Positions 20,109 to 31,445 of a stretch of 64,000 nucleotides of DNA are shown here, in pieces. Position 1 is the stretch's first letter. Each line of letters opens with the position of its first letter. Both the position numbers and the translations under genes were made by a program. The notes below the pieces were generated by a model, which was given only the letters and a program-made list of their open reading frames with translations, did no database searches and was not told where the DNA came from. Origin of the DNA: Metopolophium dirhodum (taxonomy: Eukaryota > Arthropoda > Insecta > Hemiptera > Aphididae); contig NW_026869896.1 in NCBI RefSeq assembly GCF_019925205.1, positions 124,001 to 188,000 of the forward strand. The letters run 5' to 3'.

Positions 20109-23100
20109 TCACTGTAAATTGGCAAAGTGGTCCCTGATCACCCGATCTCTTTCTTTCCTACCTCTTGTGTTTCCTGGCAAATCGAAAAAGTTTTCTTCTC
20201 TGACATTTCCATCATAGTTGTCTTCACACAAATCATTTGGAACACCATCATGCATATCAATACAGATATTATGCATAACAGCACATGCCACTATTATTGC
20301 TTGGGTGTTACTCAAATTAACTGTAATTCTTTTGCTGAGCACTGGGAATCTTCGTTTTAGAACTCCAAAACATCTATAATATTGTAATAAATAACATCAA
20401 TTTCTTACTCATGATAAAAAACATTGGTTAGATACATCAGATACAAATGATAATCACAAAATACATTTAAATCTATCCTACCATCTTCAACTAAGCAATA
20501 TTTACCTTTCAATAACATTTCTAGTCCTGATGTGACTTTCGTTGTACAACTGCTCGCTTTGTGTCCTAGGGGACAGCAGAGGAGTCATAAGGTAGGGCTT
20601 TACTTCATACCCACCGTCACCTAAGAGATATCCTTTTATGAGTCCTGTTTCGAATTTATGTTTTATTAAAGAATTGTCGAAAATGGTTTGATCATGGCAT
20701 GACCCTGGCCATCGAGCAACCATGTTTGTAATTTTGAGCCATGGATTGCAAATGCATTGGACATTGATGGAAAAAAAACCTTTTCTATTTCTGAAGATTT
20801 CCCCATTATCTCCACCTATAAAAGTTACATTGACTCATAGTTGCATAAAAAGGAATATTGTTGGTGGCAGTAGTATTATATTTTATTTATACCTGGTGAC
20901 TGAATTTTTATATGGGTACAGTCTATAGCTCCTATTACTCTGGGAAATCTGCGTCGGCTGTAAAATCCAGTGACTACTCTTTTTGTATCAACATCGTTCA
21001 TTGGAAACGACATGAATTTTTGTTTTTGCTTTGCTACGGCTCTACATGTTTGGTGAATGTAACGACATGCTGATGATTCACTAACTCCAACAAAGTCAGA
21101 AATCGCTAACAAAAAAGAACCTGTAGCAAAATACCTCAGCATCATGTACAGCTTACAAGGAGCTAATATTGCTCTGTTTCTGAAACAAAAATAGTAATAC
21201 CGTAGGTAGAAGAAAAAACCACAGCAATACAACTTGTACATACAGTTGAAGGATTTACATACTGTTGGTTATTCGACGACAACATCAATATCAAGTTAGG
21301 ACCATCCTGTCATCACAGCAAAAAAAAGTTACACATCTTGAGACTCCTGTGCACATCCACAATTAAGTGTAACCAGTGGCGCAACAAGCGGGGGTGTTGG
21401 GTGGTACTTACACCAGGGCACCAGGGCAGCTGACATTTTAGGGGGCACCATCTGATGTCTGTGTTTTTGGTATTTATTTTACTATAACATAAATTATCAA
21501 GATTTGAATAAAGATATTATTGTGGTAATAAAGATGAATGAAGGTATTTCTTGTAAAAATTACGAAAATAGATTTTTCTTTCCGTGGAACATTCAATTAG
21601 TTATAAATGGTTAATGGTATTATAGTCGTATAAATCGGTTAAGCAGTGGGTAACGGTTGATGACTAATTGAGATTGATAAGAGTTGTTTGATGACGTAAT
21701 TGTAGTTAGTACGACACTGTTACGAACTACGAAGACGCTAATAGACGGAAAATTAGTATAATATCTAAAATTAGAACAAAAATAGTAATTTTTGTAATAT
21801 TATCAGTTATCACGGATGATGGACGACGGAAACGACGGATCATTCGTAATTTACTTGGAACAGTTGGTACTTTATGTATACTATACAAACCTATATTTGA
21901 TGTTTTTAAGTCAGTGCAGTAAGCAGTTGCCAATACCAATTGAATTTAATTTAAACCCTGTGACTAGTGTTGAACAGTTTAAGTTTTTATTAATATTTAA
22001 CTATTTTAATTCAATTGATTGTACTACATTCCATTAAAAAAAAATGTCATCAAATCAATCAAATAGAAAGCAGTTAAGTGGTTATGCAAAACGTAAATTA
22101 AAACAAATTAACGATGAGTATGTAAATAAAATAAGAGGATCTATAGATCAATTTATAAAAAAAAAACCAAAATCTGAAATTGGTAGGTATAAAAACAATA
22201 ATTATATTTTAAAACTTTAGACCATAATTTTGTGGTACTCTATATTAAATACATTTACCATTATTTTTATAATAATTTTAGTTAATAGCTGTGCTCTGAA
22301 TAAAGAAAATAGTGACATAATCATAAATGAAATATTGGATCCAGTCATCTCAGATGTAAGAGATATTTCAGTAGATGCAGCCAATACAGGTACTTAATAT
22401 TAATTAATATTTAATACCATGAAATTGTATGATATACATATATTATTATTATATTTAGTAGGTAATGTTTTTAACTGTCAACAATTAATTGATAAAACAG
22501 TTTCATTTACTCTGTAGTCTATATTAAATACATTTACTATTTATTATTTTTTATTTAATGATTATAGTTAATAGCTGTGCTCTGAATAAAGAAAATAGTG
22601 ACATAATCATAAATGAAATATTGGATCCAGTCATCTCAGATGTAAGAGATATTTCAGAAGATGTAGCCGATACAGGTACTTAATATAATATTAATGCTAT
22701 AAAATTGTATAATATATTATTAGTACTTAGTAGGTATGTTTAGTAATGTTTTATATCTCTCAACAATTATTTGAAAAAAAATTAGGTATATGTTATAAAA
22801 TAGATAGGTATTAGGTACCTACTAAAATAATATATAAACTAATTTAGTAGTAAAAGACTATTTTTTTTTTCATGATACAACATAAACAACTAAGGTCATT
22901 AAATGGATTTAATTTTATGTTATGAAATGTCAACTTATGAGTTAACAAAAATTATTATTATTCATGTTACAAAAGTGTAGCTACAATATAAAACAAAGTT
23001 ATCAATCATACAATAAAAAAAAAAAATTGAATTTTAAAAATCACATATTATTAATTGTGTTTTCCTAATTTCCAGGAAAATTCGCTCCAATTGGGAAACA

Positions 23101-25598
23101 AATAAAACCATAGACAAAAGTATAGAACATCAATATGCTACTGAAATAGTCTACTGGCAGAATGTATTAAAGAGAATCATAAAAATTATTTTATCATTAA
23201 CTGCTGGAAATACAGCTCTTAGAGGACATGAACATAAAGATATCCAAGGAAAATTATCAAGTCCAGGTAAGCTTTTATGTTAGGTATTTTATTTTAAATA
23301 ATAAAAAGCACCAAGAACTTTTATCGATTACCTGTTTGCATACATTTCAAATTGTTTATAATATATATTATATGTATGTGTTTGTACTGTCATAATTATA
23401 TGTAACGTATAAGTAATTATTTTAGTAAATAATAAATTTTTATTTTCTAGGAAACTTTCTACAAATGGTTTATCTTTTGGCAGAATTTGATCCTATTATG
23501 AGTGATCTTTTAAATGATGAGAAAAAGAAAATCAAATACCTCAGTTGGAAAATACAAAACGAATTAAATCTGGCTTCGAGCACAAGAAATTTACTATGTG
23601 AAGATATAAAAAAATCTCATTAGTTTTCAATTATTATGGATTCTACTTTGGATATCACCAAAATTGATCAAGTTAGTATAGTGATTCGTTATGTAAAACT
23701 TGATTATGAAACAAGAAACTTAACAATTGAAGAATCATTTTTGGGTTTCTTTTGTATTCAACAACATGGAGCCATAGATTATGAACAATTAATTACAAAT
23801 GTTTTACTGGAGTTAGGGCTAGATATCAATATGTGTAGAGGACAAGGTTATGACGGAGCAGCTGTAATGAAAGGATTTTACTCTGGCTTACAAAAACGAA
23901 TTAAAGATAAAGTTCCAACTGCATCTTATGTACACTGTTGTGCGCATAATCTTAACTTAATAATATCAGATGCTGCAAAGAGTAATCAAAAAGTGTTAAT
24001 GTTTTTTGAAACTGTTCAGGCTGTATTCAATTTTTTTAGTTCAAGTGCACCAAGGTGGGCAACTTTAGCTTTTGGTGAAGTAGATGCAAATAAAATAAAG
24101 CAGAGTTCTAAAAAAAGTATGCCCCACTCGCTGGGAATCGCGACACGTATCTATTTATGCCTTAAAAATGAGATTTATTGATGTTTTGAAATCCTTAAGT
24201 AATATTTCCTTAACTAGTCAGAAAAAAGAAGAAAGAAATATTGCAAATGCTCTAAAAAAAAATTAGAAAAAATTGAATTTGTTTTGTTGTTATGCTTATG
24301 GGAAAAAATATTAAGACCATTATATGGAGTATCACAGTCTCTTCAACGTAAAAATACTAATTTACATAATGCTTGTCAAAACTTACAAGAGGCTAATTTT
24401 ACTATTCAAAATTTAAGAAATCAGAATGATGATTTAATATTAACAAGTCATAACATGTGTGATAAATGGGGAATTTCAAAAGATTACCATGAAGTTCGTT
24501 CTAAATTCGCTATTAAACATTTTGAAGAAGTTGACGGTGATAGAAGATTGAATGTTACAGAAGATAATTTTAAAGTTCGAGTTTTCTTACCAGTGATTGA
24601 CAGTTATTTTTCAGCTTTCTAAAAGATTTAACGGATTAAAGGAAATAACTGAAAACTTTGATTTTTTACAGCCAAGTACATTAGTTAATTTATCTGAAGA
24701 TGACTTAATAAAAGCTTCGTATGATTTTACACAATTATACAAAGATGATATAAGCTCAGATTTAATACGGCAGTTACTGTCAATAAGAAAATTAATAAAT
24801 ATTTTTGAAGTTGAAAGTATCGAACAATTGACATTATATATTTTAAAAAATGACCATAGTTCAACATATAGTGATATTTTAAGTGCAACCTTAATTTATC
24901 TTACATTACCTGTAACAGTTGCATCAGCGGAAAGATCGTTTTCTAAACTGAAACTTATTAAAAATTACTTAAGAAATTCAATGAATCAAGATAGACTATC
25001 AAACATTGCCATTTTGAACATTGAAAAAAATAAGACTAAACAGTTAAATATAAACAAAATAATAGAACATTTTGCAAACTTAAAAGTTAGAAAAGTTAAG
25101 TTTTGTTAACATGTACATGTATTAATTTTTTTTTTATGAATTAAAGAACCTACCTACCCATGTTATAATTTGTATAATTTATATGTATATATATATTTTT
25201 TATCTATACTATAAAATATAAATATGTAAAGAAAATAATATATTGTAGGGCACCAAGTAATTTTTGTTACTAGGGCACCATAAGGTCTAGTTGCGCCACT
25301 GAGTGTAACGTTACAATAGATGTTGTCGTCTCCAACAGTATCACTGTTTTTCATGCAGCAACTATTTTCAAATTGTATTAAAAGCTACTTACCTTTGAGA
25401 AGGAGGTGATATTTCATTTTCTATCAATCTCAAGACAGTACTAAACGTAGCTTTTGAAATACGAAATCGATTTATGAAAAAATGATCATCATACAATTCA
25501 CAGTAGTTGACTCTTTCATAAAATACCCGAGGTCGACGTTGCATAGCAATAATATCTTCATCATCGTCACTGTCATCGTATAGTATTCGACGATACAT
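20109..25598 (-). CDS. PIF/Harbinger transposase, four exons, reads intact
   Basis: Exons on the minus strand: 25393-25598, 20893-21179, 20506-20815, 20109-20373; all borders are GT-AG and frames join. The N-terminus is acidic (DDSDDDEDI). The catalytic triad of the DDE_4 (HARBI1-like) family is present: GAIDCTHIKI, LLGDGGYEVKPYL and RNVIERCFGVLKRRFP. A helix-turn-helix-like part (SDFVGVSESSACRYI) precedes the triad. The protein of about 355 residues has normal family length. The first intron is enlarged to 4.2 kb by a hAT insertion but its splice sites remain, so it could still be expressed. Confidence 0.85.
22044..25109 (+). pseudogene. hAT transposase (TTF/ZMYM1-like), exon-duplicated and broken
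   Basis: Exon 1 starts at ATG 22044 and ends near 22182. Two near-identical 108-bp exons follow (22282-22389, 22568-22675), then exons at about 23075-23267 and from 23451 on. Landmarks are a KTIDKSIEHQ...W block, IMDSTLDI (catalytic Asp), CRGQGYDGAAVMKG, YVHCCAHNLNL and a C-terminal hATC block LPVTVASAERSFSKLK. An in-frame TAG lies just before IMDST (about 23624), and the frame shifts near 24110, 24245 and 24600. It resembles the zinc-finger MYM-type 1-like hAT group common in insects. This copy is inactive. Confidence 0.85.
22282..22675 (+). repeat. Tandem exon duplication inside the hAT gene
   Basis: The 108-bp segments 22282-22389 and 22568-22675 differ at only three bases, all near the 3' end, and each is flanked by AG and GT splice signals. 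Part of the preceding intron (TCTATATTAAATACATTTAC) is also repeated. Each copy is 36 codons long, so either can be included or skipped without a frame change. Confidence 0.9.
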
Positions 25599-25601
25599 TA
25601 T

Positions 25602-25970
25602 ATTTTAGTTAAACTCTTGTTTTAAAAATGCACTATTAGAAACCGAGGTAGGAACTATGAAAACGTTGAAGTAAAAAAATCCGAAGAAAAAAACAGCGCC
25701 AAAATATAAACTTCGATATGTTATCTACATGATTACATTATTATTATCATATAACAATCCCTTCCACGCCAACGCGGCTGATACCGTGGTCGTAACTAGG
25801 AGTTAAGACGTTATTACCCAGAATAACCGGGGGTTAAAATCTGAGAGTAAAGATTTTCATTAACTTGAAGTTACCGTTTAACTCCGGGTCGTGAAATTAC
25901 TCTTTTGCGCTAACTCCGAGTTATTGCTAACTCGTACTCTAACTCTAGGTGGTGAAACCGGCTATAAGGG
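25602..25970. other. Harbinger 1 5' leader and right terminal region
   Basis: Upstream of the transposase ATG lies an AT-rich leader, then from about 25790 a series of GAGTTA/TAACTC words in both orientations (for example AACTCCGGGTCGTGAAATTA, AACTCCGAGTTATTGCTAAC), ending GGTGGTGAAACCGGC. These are typical of Harbinger subterminal binding sites. The matching left terminal repeat is not in the window. Confidence 0.6.
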
Positions 25971-25974
25971 TACT

Positions 25975-28900
25975 AAATCCTTAACATGTATTTCTTGTGG
26001 ATTTTCGTTCCTATCGTATCTTTCCTTACTTTTTATTTTGTTTTAAACTAATTGTTCTCTAGCTATCTTATGTGACACTTGCATGTTTTCTTTTAAATCA
26101 AATAAGTAATCGTCGTAATTGTATCGTGGTTCTGGCTCGGTTTTTAATTTAATCGGTACCTCCAATGTGCGTCCATAAACTAGTACGTATGGCTGGAAGT
26201 TAGTAGATGAAGTTAGTTAATGAATGTACTGTCGAATTATATACAAAAAATGCAAAAGGTAATAAATGATCCCAATTATTTAAATTCTTGTCTACATAAT
26301 GTCGTAAGTACTCAGCTAAGGTCCTATGAGCACGTTCAACAGGATTGCCCTGTGGCCTAAAAGGACTAGTGTTAACTTTTTCTATCTTTAACAACTTGCA
26401 AACTTCAGCAAACGTTTTACTAAGGAAATTGGTGCCCTGATCAGTTAATATCGTTCCCGGTATACCATGTACACAAACGAAGTGTATAACAAAGGCTTCC
26501 GCGACCGTGTTCGCTTTTTGGTCAGGAATTGGAACTCCCAAAGTGTAACGCGTTAGATCATCTTCCATAGTTAATATATAAGTATTATTAGATAATGTTG
26601 TCGGCAAAGGCCCTACTATATCCATAAATATCTTTTCAAATGGTTTTGAACTTGTAGACGTAATAGCCCTTGGTTGTTTGATATGCCGATTTGATACCTT
26701 ATTCACCTGACATGATGTACAATTCTTTATATATTTCTTAACGTCCCCCTTCATATTTCTCCATATAAACTGTTTTTGAATACGTTTAATAGTTTTGTTA
26801 ACGCCTAAATGACCCCCGAGTTTTGAATTATGAAACTGTTTTAAAATAATCGCTTTTTCTTCCTCAGTATATTCTATACCTGCACATATAATGATTTCTA
26901 TACCTGTTTTACGAAATATGTATCGTATCATTGACCTTATTTTTTCCCATTCTAAATCGTCATGTTCGCCTAATTTGGACATAGCTAGTTTTTTTAATTC
27001 GTTTTCTTCACAAAGTAGTTTCAAATTTACTAATGATATATACATGTTTTCGTAATTTGTTTTCTGACGATCTCTATTTTTTGTTACTAGGAATATTATG
27101 AATCTATTTTCCTGTTTGTAATAAGGCGTGTCCCCTATTACTTTACTGAGCGGTAACAATGCACCGTTTCCAAATTGTTTTTTTAATTGGTAATTTGTTC
27201 CTGTCCTAATTTCTGACACTATACCTATTATATTCTTTTGGTGATTCTATTAGTGTACCTATAGTTTCTTTCACGTTATTATTCGTAACGAGTTGTGTTT
27301 CTATTTTTTCGAGAAATTGTTCATATGTTTCATTTTTTATTTCCTGAATTGAATACATTCGCGTAAGTGCGTCTACATTAGAATTAAGTACTCCGGCTTC
27401 GTAGCGTATTTCATATTCGTATTCTTCTAACTGTATTCTCCATCGAGCTAGTTTTGATAGTGGATTTTTTAAATTAAAGAGCCATGTTAGTGGACGATGA
27501 TCACTAAGTATTATAAACTTCCTACCATATAGGTATGGTCTAAATTGCTTAACTCCAAAAATTATTGCAAGACGTTCTAATTAGGTTGTTGAATAATTGC
27601 TTTCACTTTTATTTAATGTGCGTGATGCATAACAAATTGGCAAATCTTTACCTATTTCACCTTGAGATAATATGGCTCCGAGCGCCTTGTTGCTCGCGTC
27701 CGTAGTTAATAAGAAGGTCTTTGTAAAATCAGGATATTTAAGAACTGGTTCGGAGCATAACGCTGTTTTCAAGGTATCGAATGATTTTTGACACTCGTTA
27801 CTCCATACGAATTTAGTGTCCTTTTTTAAAAGATTAGTTAATGGTTTTGCTATTGCGCTATACGAATTTATGAACTTCCTGTAATAACCGCTTAATCCTA
27901 AAAACGACTTTATGTTTTTTACTGTTGTCGGTTCTGGGAATTCTACTACTGCTTTTAATTTACGCTCATCTGGTTTTATCCCGTCTTTCGTAATGACATG
28001 ACCTAAGTATATACATTCTCTTTTTAAGAAATTACACTTGTCTGGTTGTAATTTCAAATTGTTAGTTTTTAATCGCTCGAAAACGTCTATTAGCTTTTCG
28101 TTATGATCATACAAATTTTTCCCGTATACGATTATGTCGTCTAAATATACTAAGCATTTAATTCCTATTAAACCTGCTAAGGCTGAATTCATAATTCTTT
28201 GGAAAGTTCCGGGACTCGTCTTCATTCCCTGAATCATTCGTTTAAAATGCCAGTGACCTTGGTTAGTCGAAAAGGCTGTTAACTCCCGTAAGCCTTTGTC
28301 CATCATCACTTGATAAAACCCCGAAGAAAGGTCGAGACTACTGAATAACTGGCTGTTTCCTAGCTGATCTAGTATTTCTGTAATATTTGGCAAAGTGTGA
28401 AATTCATTTATGGTCACCTCATTAAGTGCCCTAAATCTACCACTACTCTGAATTTTTGTTTGCCTGAATTATCCATTTTCTTTTGTACTAACAGCAAAGG
28501 GGAATTCCAGGGACTACTAGAATTCTCAATAATTCCATTTTTTTCCATCTTTTTAATTTGCGAGTTTATTTCGTCTTGTTGTGCGTGAGGTAATCTATAA
28601 GGTCTACGATATATGGGTGGTTGGTCCTGTTTGAATTTAATAGAGTGTGTACCCGCGGTTGTAAAAGTTAAAATATCCCCTTCCATATGAAATATGTCAT
28701 TGTATCGTTCACATATCTCATAAATAGATTGTTTTTCAGTTTCGTCCATGTGTTCAGTTATTATCATTTGTTTTAGTCTTGCTATACGTTCGTTGTGATT
28801 GTTTTTTGTTTCAACTGAATATATTTCGTACTCAGTATCGTAAAGTATTTTGTTTAAATCAGTTTTGGTTAGAGTCTTTATTTCTTCTGATATGTTCAAC

Positions 28901-29404
28901 ATGCTAACTATTGCCCTACCGTTGCTAACGAAGGACACTGTATTACTACAAAACACATCCTTTACTAACTGTTGTTTGTGTATTAGAATATTCTTGTTTT
29001 CAACTAATGGGTCGGCTATCAAAATTCCTATAATAGTTTCGGTTCGTGGTTTTAATTTGATAGAACTGGTTTCCTCTACGATTTCATTAATCATTGTTGG
29101 TGAATGAGAGGTCGTTTGGATAATCAACTTGTTTTTCGCTACATCTACTATTACATTATTAGCTGAGAGAAACTCGTTTCCTAGAATACCGTCCTTGGGA
29201 ATTGGAAATCGTGTTCCTACCATATGAAATTCTGTACTGATATTTTTTTCGTTTAATTCTATCGGTATTATTAATTTCCCTATGATTTGAATGAGGTCCT
29301 CGTTTATCCCACGTAAATTTATTCTTTGAGTTTCGTCTATTTCTATATCTTCGCGCAAGCAATTTATTTTTAGTATGTTTACCTGACCTACCTGTATCTA
29401 TCAT
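25975..29404 (-). pseudogene. Gypsy pol: protease, RT, RNase H, integrase (frame-broken)
   Basis: From the 5' side: retropepsin active site MIDTG near 29400 with a frameshift just after it; RT from about 28600, with a one-base deletion near 28425 and the catalytic LVYLDDIIVYG near 28140; the connection/RNase H with LTTDASNKALGAI, an in-frame TAA at about 27580 and SDHRPLTWLF; a frame change near 27225; integrase with an HHCC finger (HNSKLGGHLG...CTSCQ), Asp in FMDIVGPLP, Asp in ILTDQGTNF and Glu in NPVERAHRTL; a further frame change near 26210 and a stop near 26040. Domain order (IN last) marks Ty3/gypsy. Confidence 0.9.
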
Positions 29405-29460
29405 TAAATGTAATTTTTTTGTTTTAGCAGCGGACGAGTTAAATGTTATATGGTTATTTT

Positions 29461-30837
29461 CTATAGTTGTAACGATGTGGTAGCATCGTGCATTGGTTGT
29501 TCTGCGATAATCTGGTTTATCGAACGAGTACCGCGCCCTTCGTTCGATACGTTGGCGTCTCCCGAGTTATTGTCGTGTCTACTATCATCGTTTCGTTTTT
29601 TGTAACATGCATTAATATTATGCCCGGTTTGATTGCAATATGTACATGTTGCTACTTGTATATTATAGTTCGTTGGTGGTTGCGTTAAATTGTTTCTATT
29701 AGGTGGACGGTTGTTGCTACTGTTATTTGCATAGTTAGTTCTTGGATTGTTTCTACACTGCGATGCATAATGATTTCCATTACAATTATAGCATTTTATT
29801 ACTGGCCTGTTAGTATTATTTGGTTGCGAAAAGTTATCTGTTCGTTGGTAATTATTTGTTCGCGTAAAATTATTTGGTTTCGTAAACTTATTTGATCGAA
29901 AATTTCCGTTGTTTCTGCTATTGTAATTCGTATTAGTCGTTCTCTGATAGTTATTACTATTGTTACGTGAAAAACTACCTCTGTTGTTTGAATTTTCATT
30001 TCTACGCCTATAATTATCCCTCTCCGTATTATATTCGACCTCTTCAGCTTTCGATAACTGTTTAGCCATTTCAAGGGTTTTCGGATTACGTGATTTTACT
30101 ATTGTCCTAATCGGTTCTACTAATCCTTTAATAAAGTTTGCTAGCGTTAGTTCCTTAAGTGTTTCATGTATAATTTTTGCTTCTGTATCTATTTTACCTA
30201 GTGTACTGGTGGTACATAGCTGGTAATATAATTTTTCTACTCTATGGCAATAATCATTTACGTCTTCGTTATTGTGCATCCTGATAGAATTTAATTGTAT
30301 TTGTAAGGTTGAAGCCGTAGCGGTGACCTCGAATGCGTCTGTTAAATAACTTTTTATATATGTCCACTTCGACACGTTTTTATATTTAATCATTTCTAAT
30401 GCTCTACCTGTTAACCTTGTAGTAATATATTTGACTAACGTTGGTGCATTTGCCTCCTCTACTAAGCTTACTGCCATGTCGCATGCATTTATAAATTGAT
30501 AAATATCGTCTATTCCTGTACATAGTGGTATTAATTTAAAAGCGTCTTCTAATCTTATAACCACCATTTTCTTTGCGCGCTTTTTAGTTGTATAATCTAA
30601 TGATTGAAATTCAAAACTCTCTGTAACTGTGCTACGCGTAGTGGGTTTAAGTGCTGGGCTTGGGTTTCTACTTGGGTTATCTTTTAACTGGGCTTCTAAC
30701 TGGGTTTTCAACTGGGCTGGGCTTCTAATCGGGCTTAATAATTCAATTTGTCTATTCGTTTCGTTTAACTCGTCTTCTACACTAGTGTTATACAATGAAT
30801 TAGCTACGTTCAAGGGAGATGTACCTTCTTTGTCCAT
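29461..30837 (-). CDS. Gypsy gag polyprotein, 458 aa
   Basis: Intact ORF with a capsid-like helical core (about residues 90-280: VVIRLEDAFKLIPLC ... NDYCHRVEKLYYQL), a long Asn/Arg-rich linker and two zinc knuckles near the C-terminus, CYNCNGNHYASQC and CTYCNQTGHNINAC. It would package retrotransposon RNA. The downstream pol lies in another frame and is broken, while gag is open from end to end. Confidence 0.9.
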   Translation of the reverse strand: MDKEGTSPLNVANSLYNTSVEDELNETNRQIELLSPIRSPAQLKTQLEAQLKDNPSRNPSPALKPTTRSTVTESFEFQSLDYTTKKRAKKMVVIRLEDAFKLIPLCTGIDDIYQFINACDMAVSLVEEANAPTLVKYITTRLTGRALEMIKYKNVSKWTYIKSYLTDAFEVTATASTLQIQLNSIRMHNNEDVNDYCHRVEKLYYQLCTTSTLGKIDTEAKIIHETLKELTLANFIKGLVEPIRTIVKSRNPKTLEMAKQLSKAEEVEYNTERDNYRRRNENSNNRGSFSRNNSNNYQRTTNTNYNSRNNGNFRSNKFTKPNNFTRTNNYQRTDNFSQPNNTNRPVIKCYNCNGNHYASQCRNNPRTNYANNSSNNRPPNRNNLTQPPTNYNIQVATCTYCNQTGHNINACYKKRNDDSRHDNNSGDANVSNEGRGTRSINQIIAEQPMHDATTSLQL

Positions 30838-30920
30838 AAATCACTTCACCACTTATTTAATACGTTTCTCATAATAATAATAATTCAATAATTGCCCTTT
30901 AATATAATAATAACTCAATA

Positions 30921-31140
30921 ATACCCTTTAATTCAATAATAATTCAATAATACCCTTTAATTCAATAAAACTTCAATAATAATTCAATAATACCCTTTGA
31001 TTCAATAAAACTTCAATAATAATTCAATAATACCCTTTGATTCAATAAAACTTCAATAATAATTCAATAATACCCTTTAATTCAATAAAACTTCTATAAT
31101 AATTCAATAATACCCTTTAATTTAATAAAACTTCAATAAT
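30921..31140. repeat. 40-bp tandem repeat in the gypsy leader
   Basis: Four clean 40-bp units run from 30961 to 31120, each TTCAATAAAACTTCAATAAT followed by AATTCAATAATACCCTTTRA, with degraded partial units on both sides. They lie directly upstream of gag on the minus strand, in the position of the 5' untranslated leader. Confidence 0.9.
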
Positions 31141-31235
31141 ACGCCCTCAATAAATTCAAAAAAAATATTACGTTTTACACCAATATACCTATGCTCGACT
31201 ACGGGAAGCCGTAAATACACGGAAAATAATCAAAC

Positions 31236-31445
31236 GGACCATCAATTTGCGGAATTCTTGTGTCAAGTTACGGACCGTCAGATTACGGAAATAAAAATAG
31301 TGCTAACCGTCAGATTACGGACCGTCAAATACCGGAATTAAAAAATTTACGGACCGTAATATGACGGAAAACCTTAATATCACGGACCGTAATATGACGG
31401 AAAGTAAATACGTGGACAGTAATATGACGGACCGTCACATTACGG
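31236..31445. repeat. Array of palindromic CCGT...ACGG units with 15/32-bp spacing
   Basis: Seven 14-bp units of form CCGTMANATKACGG start at 31275, 31307, 31322, 31354, 31387, 31417 and 31432; a weaker one lies at 31236-31252. Unit types are CCGTCAGATTACGG, CCGTAATATGACGG and CCGTCACATTACGG, all imperfect palindromes. Spacings are 32, 15, 32, 33, 30 and 15. The interval DNA is AT-rich and not conserved. No gene overlaps convincingly. Confidence 0.85.

Larger units (their letters stand above)
21374..25301 (+). mobile_element. hAT transposon, 3928 bp, 8-bp TSD AGTGTAAC
   Basis: Ends read CAGTGGCGCAAC and GTTGCGCCACTG, perfect inverted 12-mers apart from the expected orientation, and exact AGTGTAAC copies flank them (21366-21373 and 25302-25309). 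A further shared subterminal GGGCACCA word is seen at both ends. It interrupts the first intron of the Harbinger transposase and is therefore younger than that element. Confidence 0.97.
19127..25970 (-). mobile_element. PIF/Harbinger element 1 (left end missing), hosting a hAT
   Basis: A four-exon DDE_4 transposase on the minus strand and the 3' exons of a coiled-coil partner gene on the plus strand define the element. The right end lies near 25955-25965, where minus-strand sequence GGTTTCACCACC follows directly on interrupted gypsy integrase coding; subterminal GAGTTA-type repeats fill 25790-25955. The left TIR and the first exon(s) of the partner gene are absent beyond 19127. A 3928-bp hAT lies in the first transposase intron. 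Confidence 0.8.
25971..31200 (-). mobile_element. Ty3/gypsy LTR retrotransposon, truncated at both ends
   Basis: Reading the minus strand: a leader with 40-bp tandem repeats, gag (30837-29461), then protease, reverse transcriptase, RNase H and integrase down to about 25975, where the sequence stops at the Harbinger end within the integrase C-terminal region. Neither LTR is recognisable, and no env is seen. The pol frame carries at least five breaks, so the element is old and inactive. Confidence 0.85.

Noticed and set aside
31236..31445. CRISPR array
   Set aside because: Units are only 14 bp, degenerate and irregularly spaced (15 to 33 bp), and the context is a eukaryotic retrotransposon. 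No cas genes are present.
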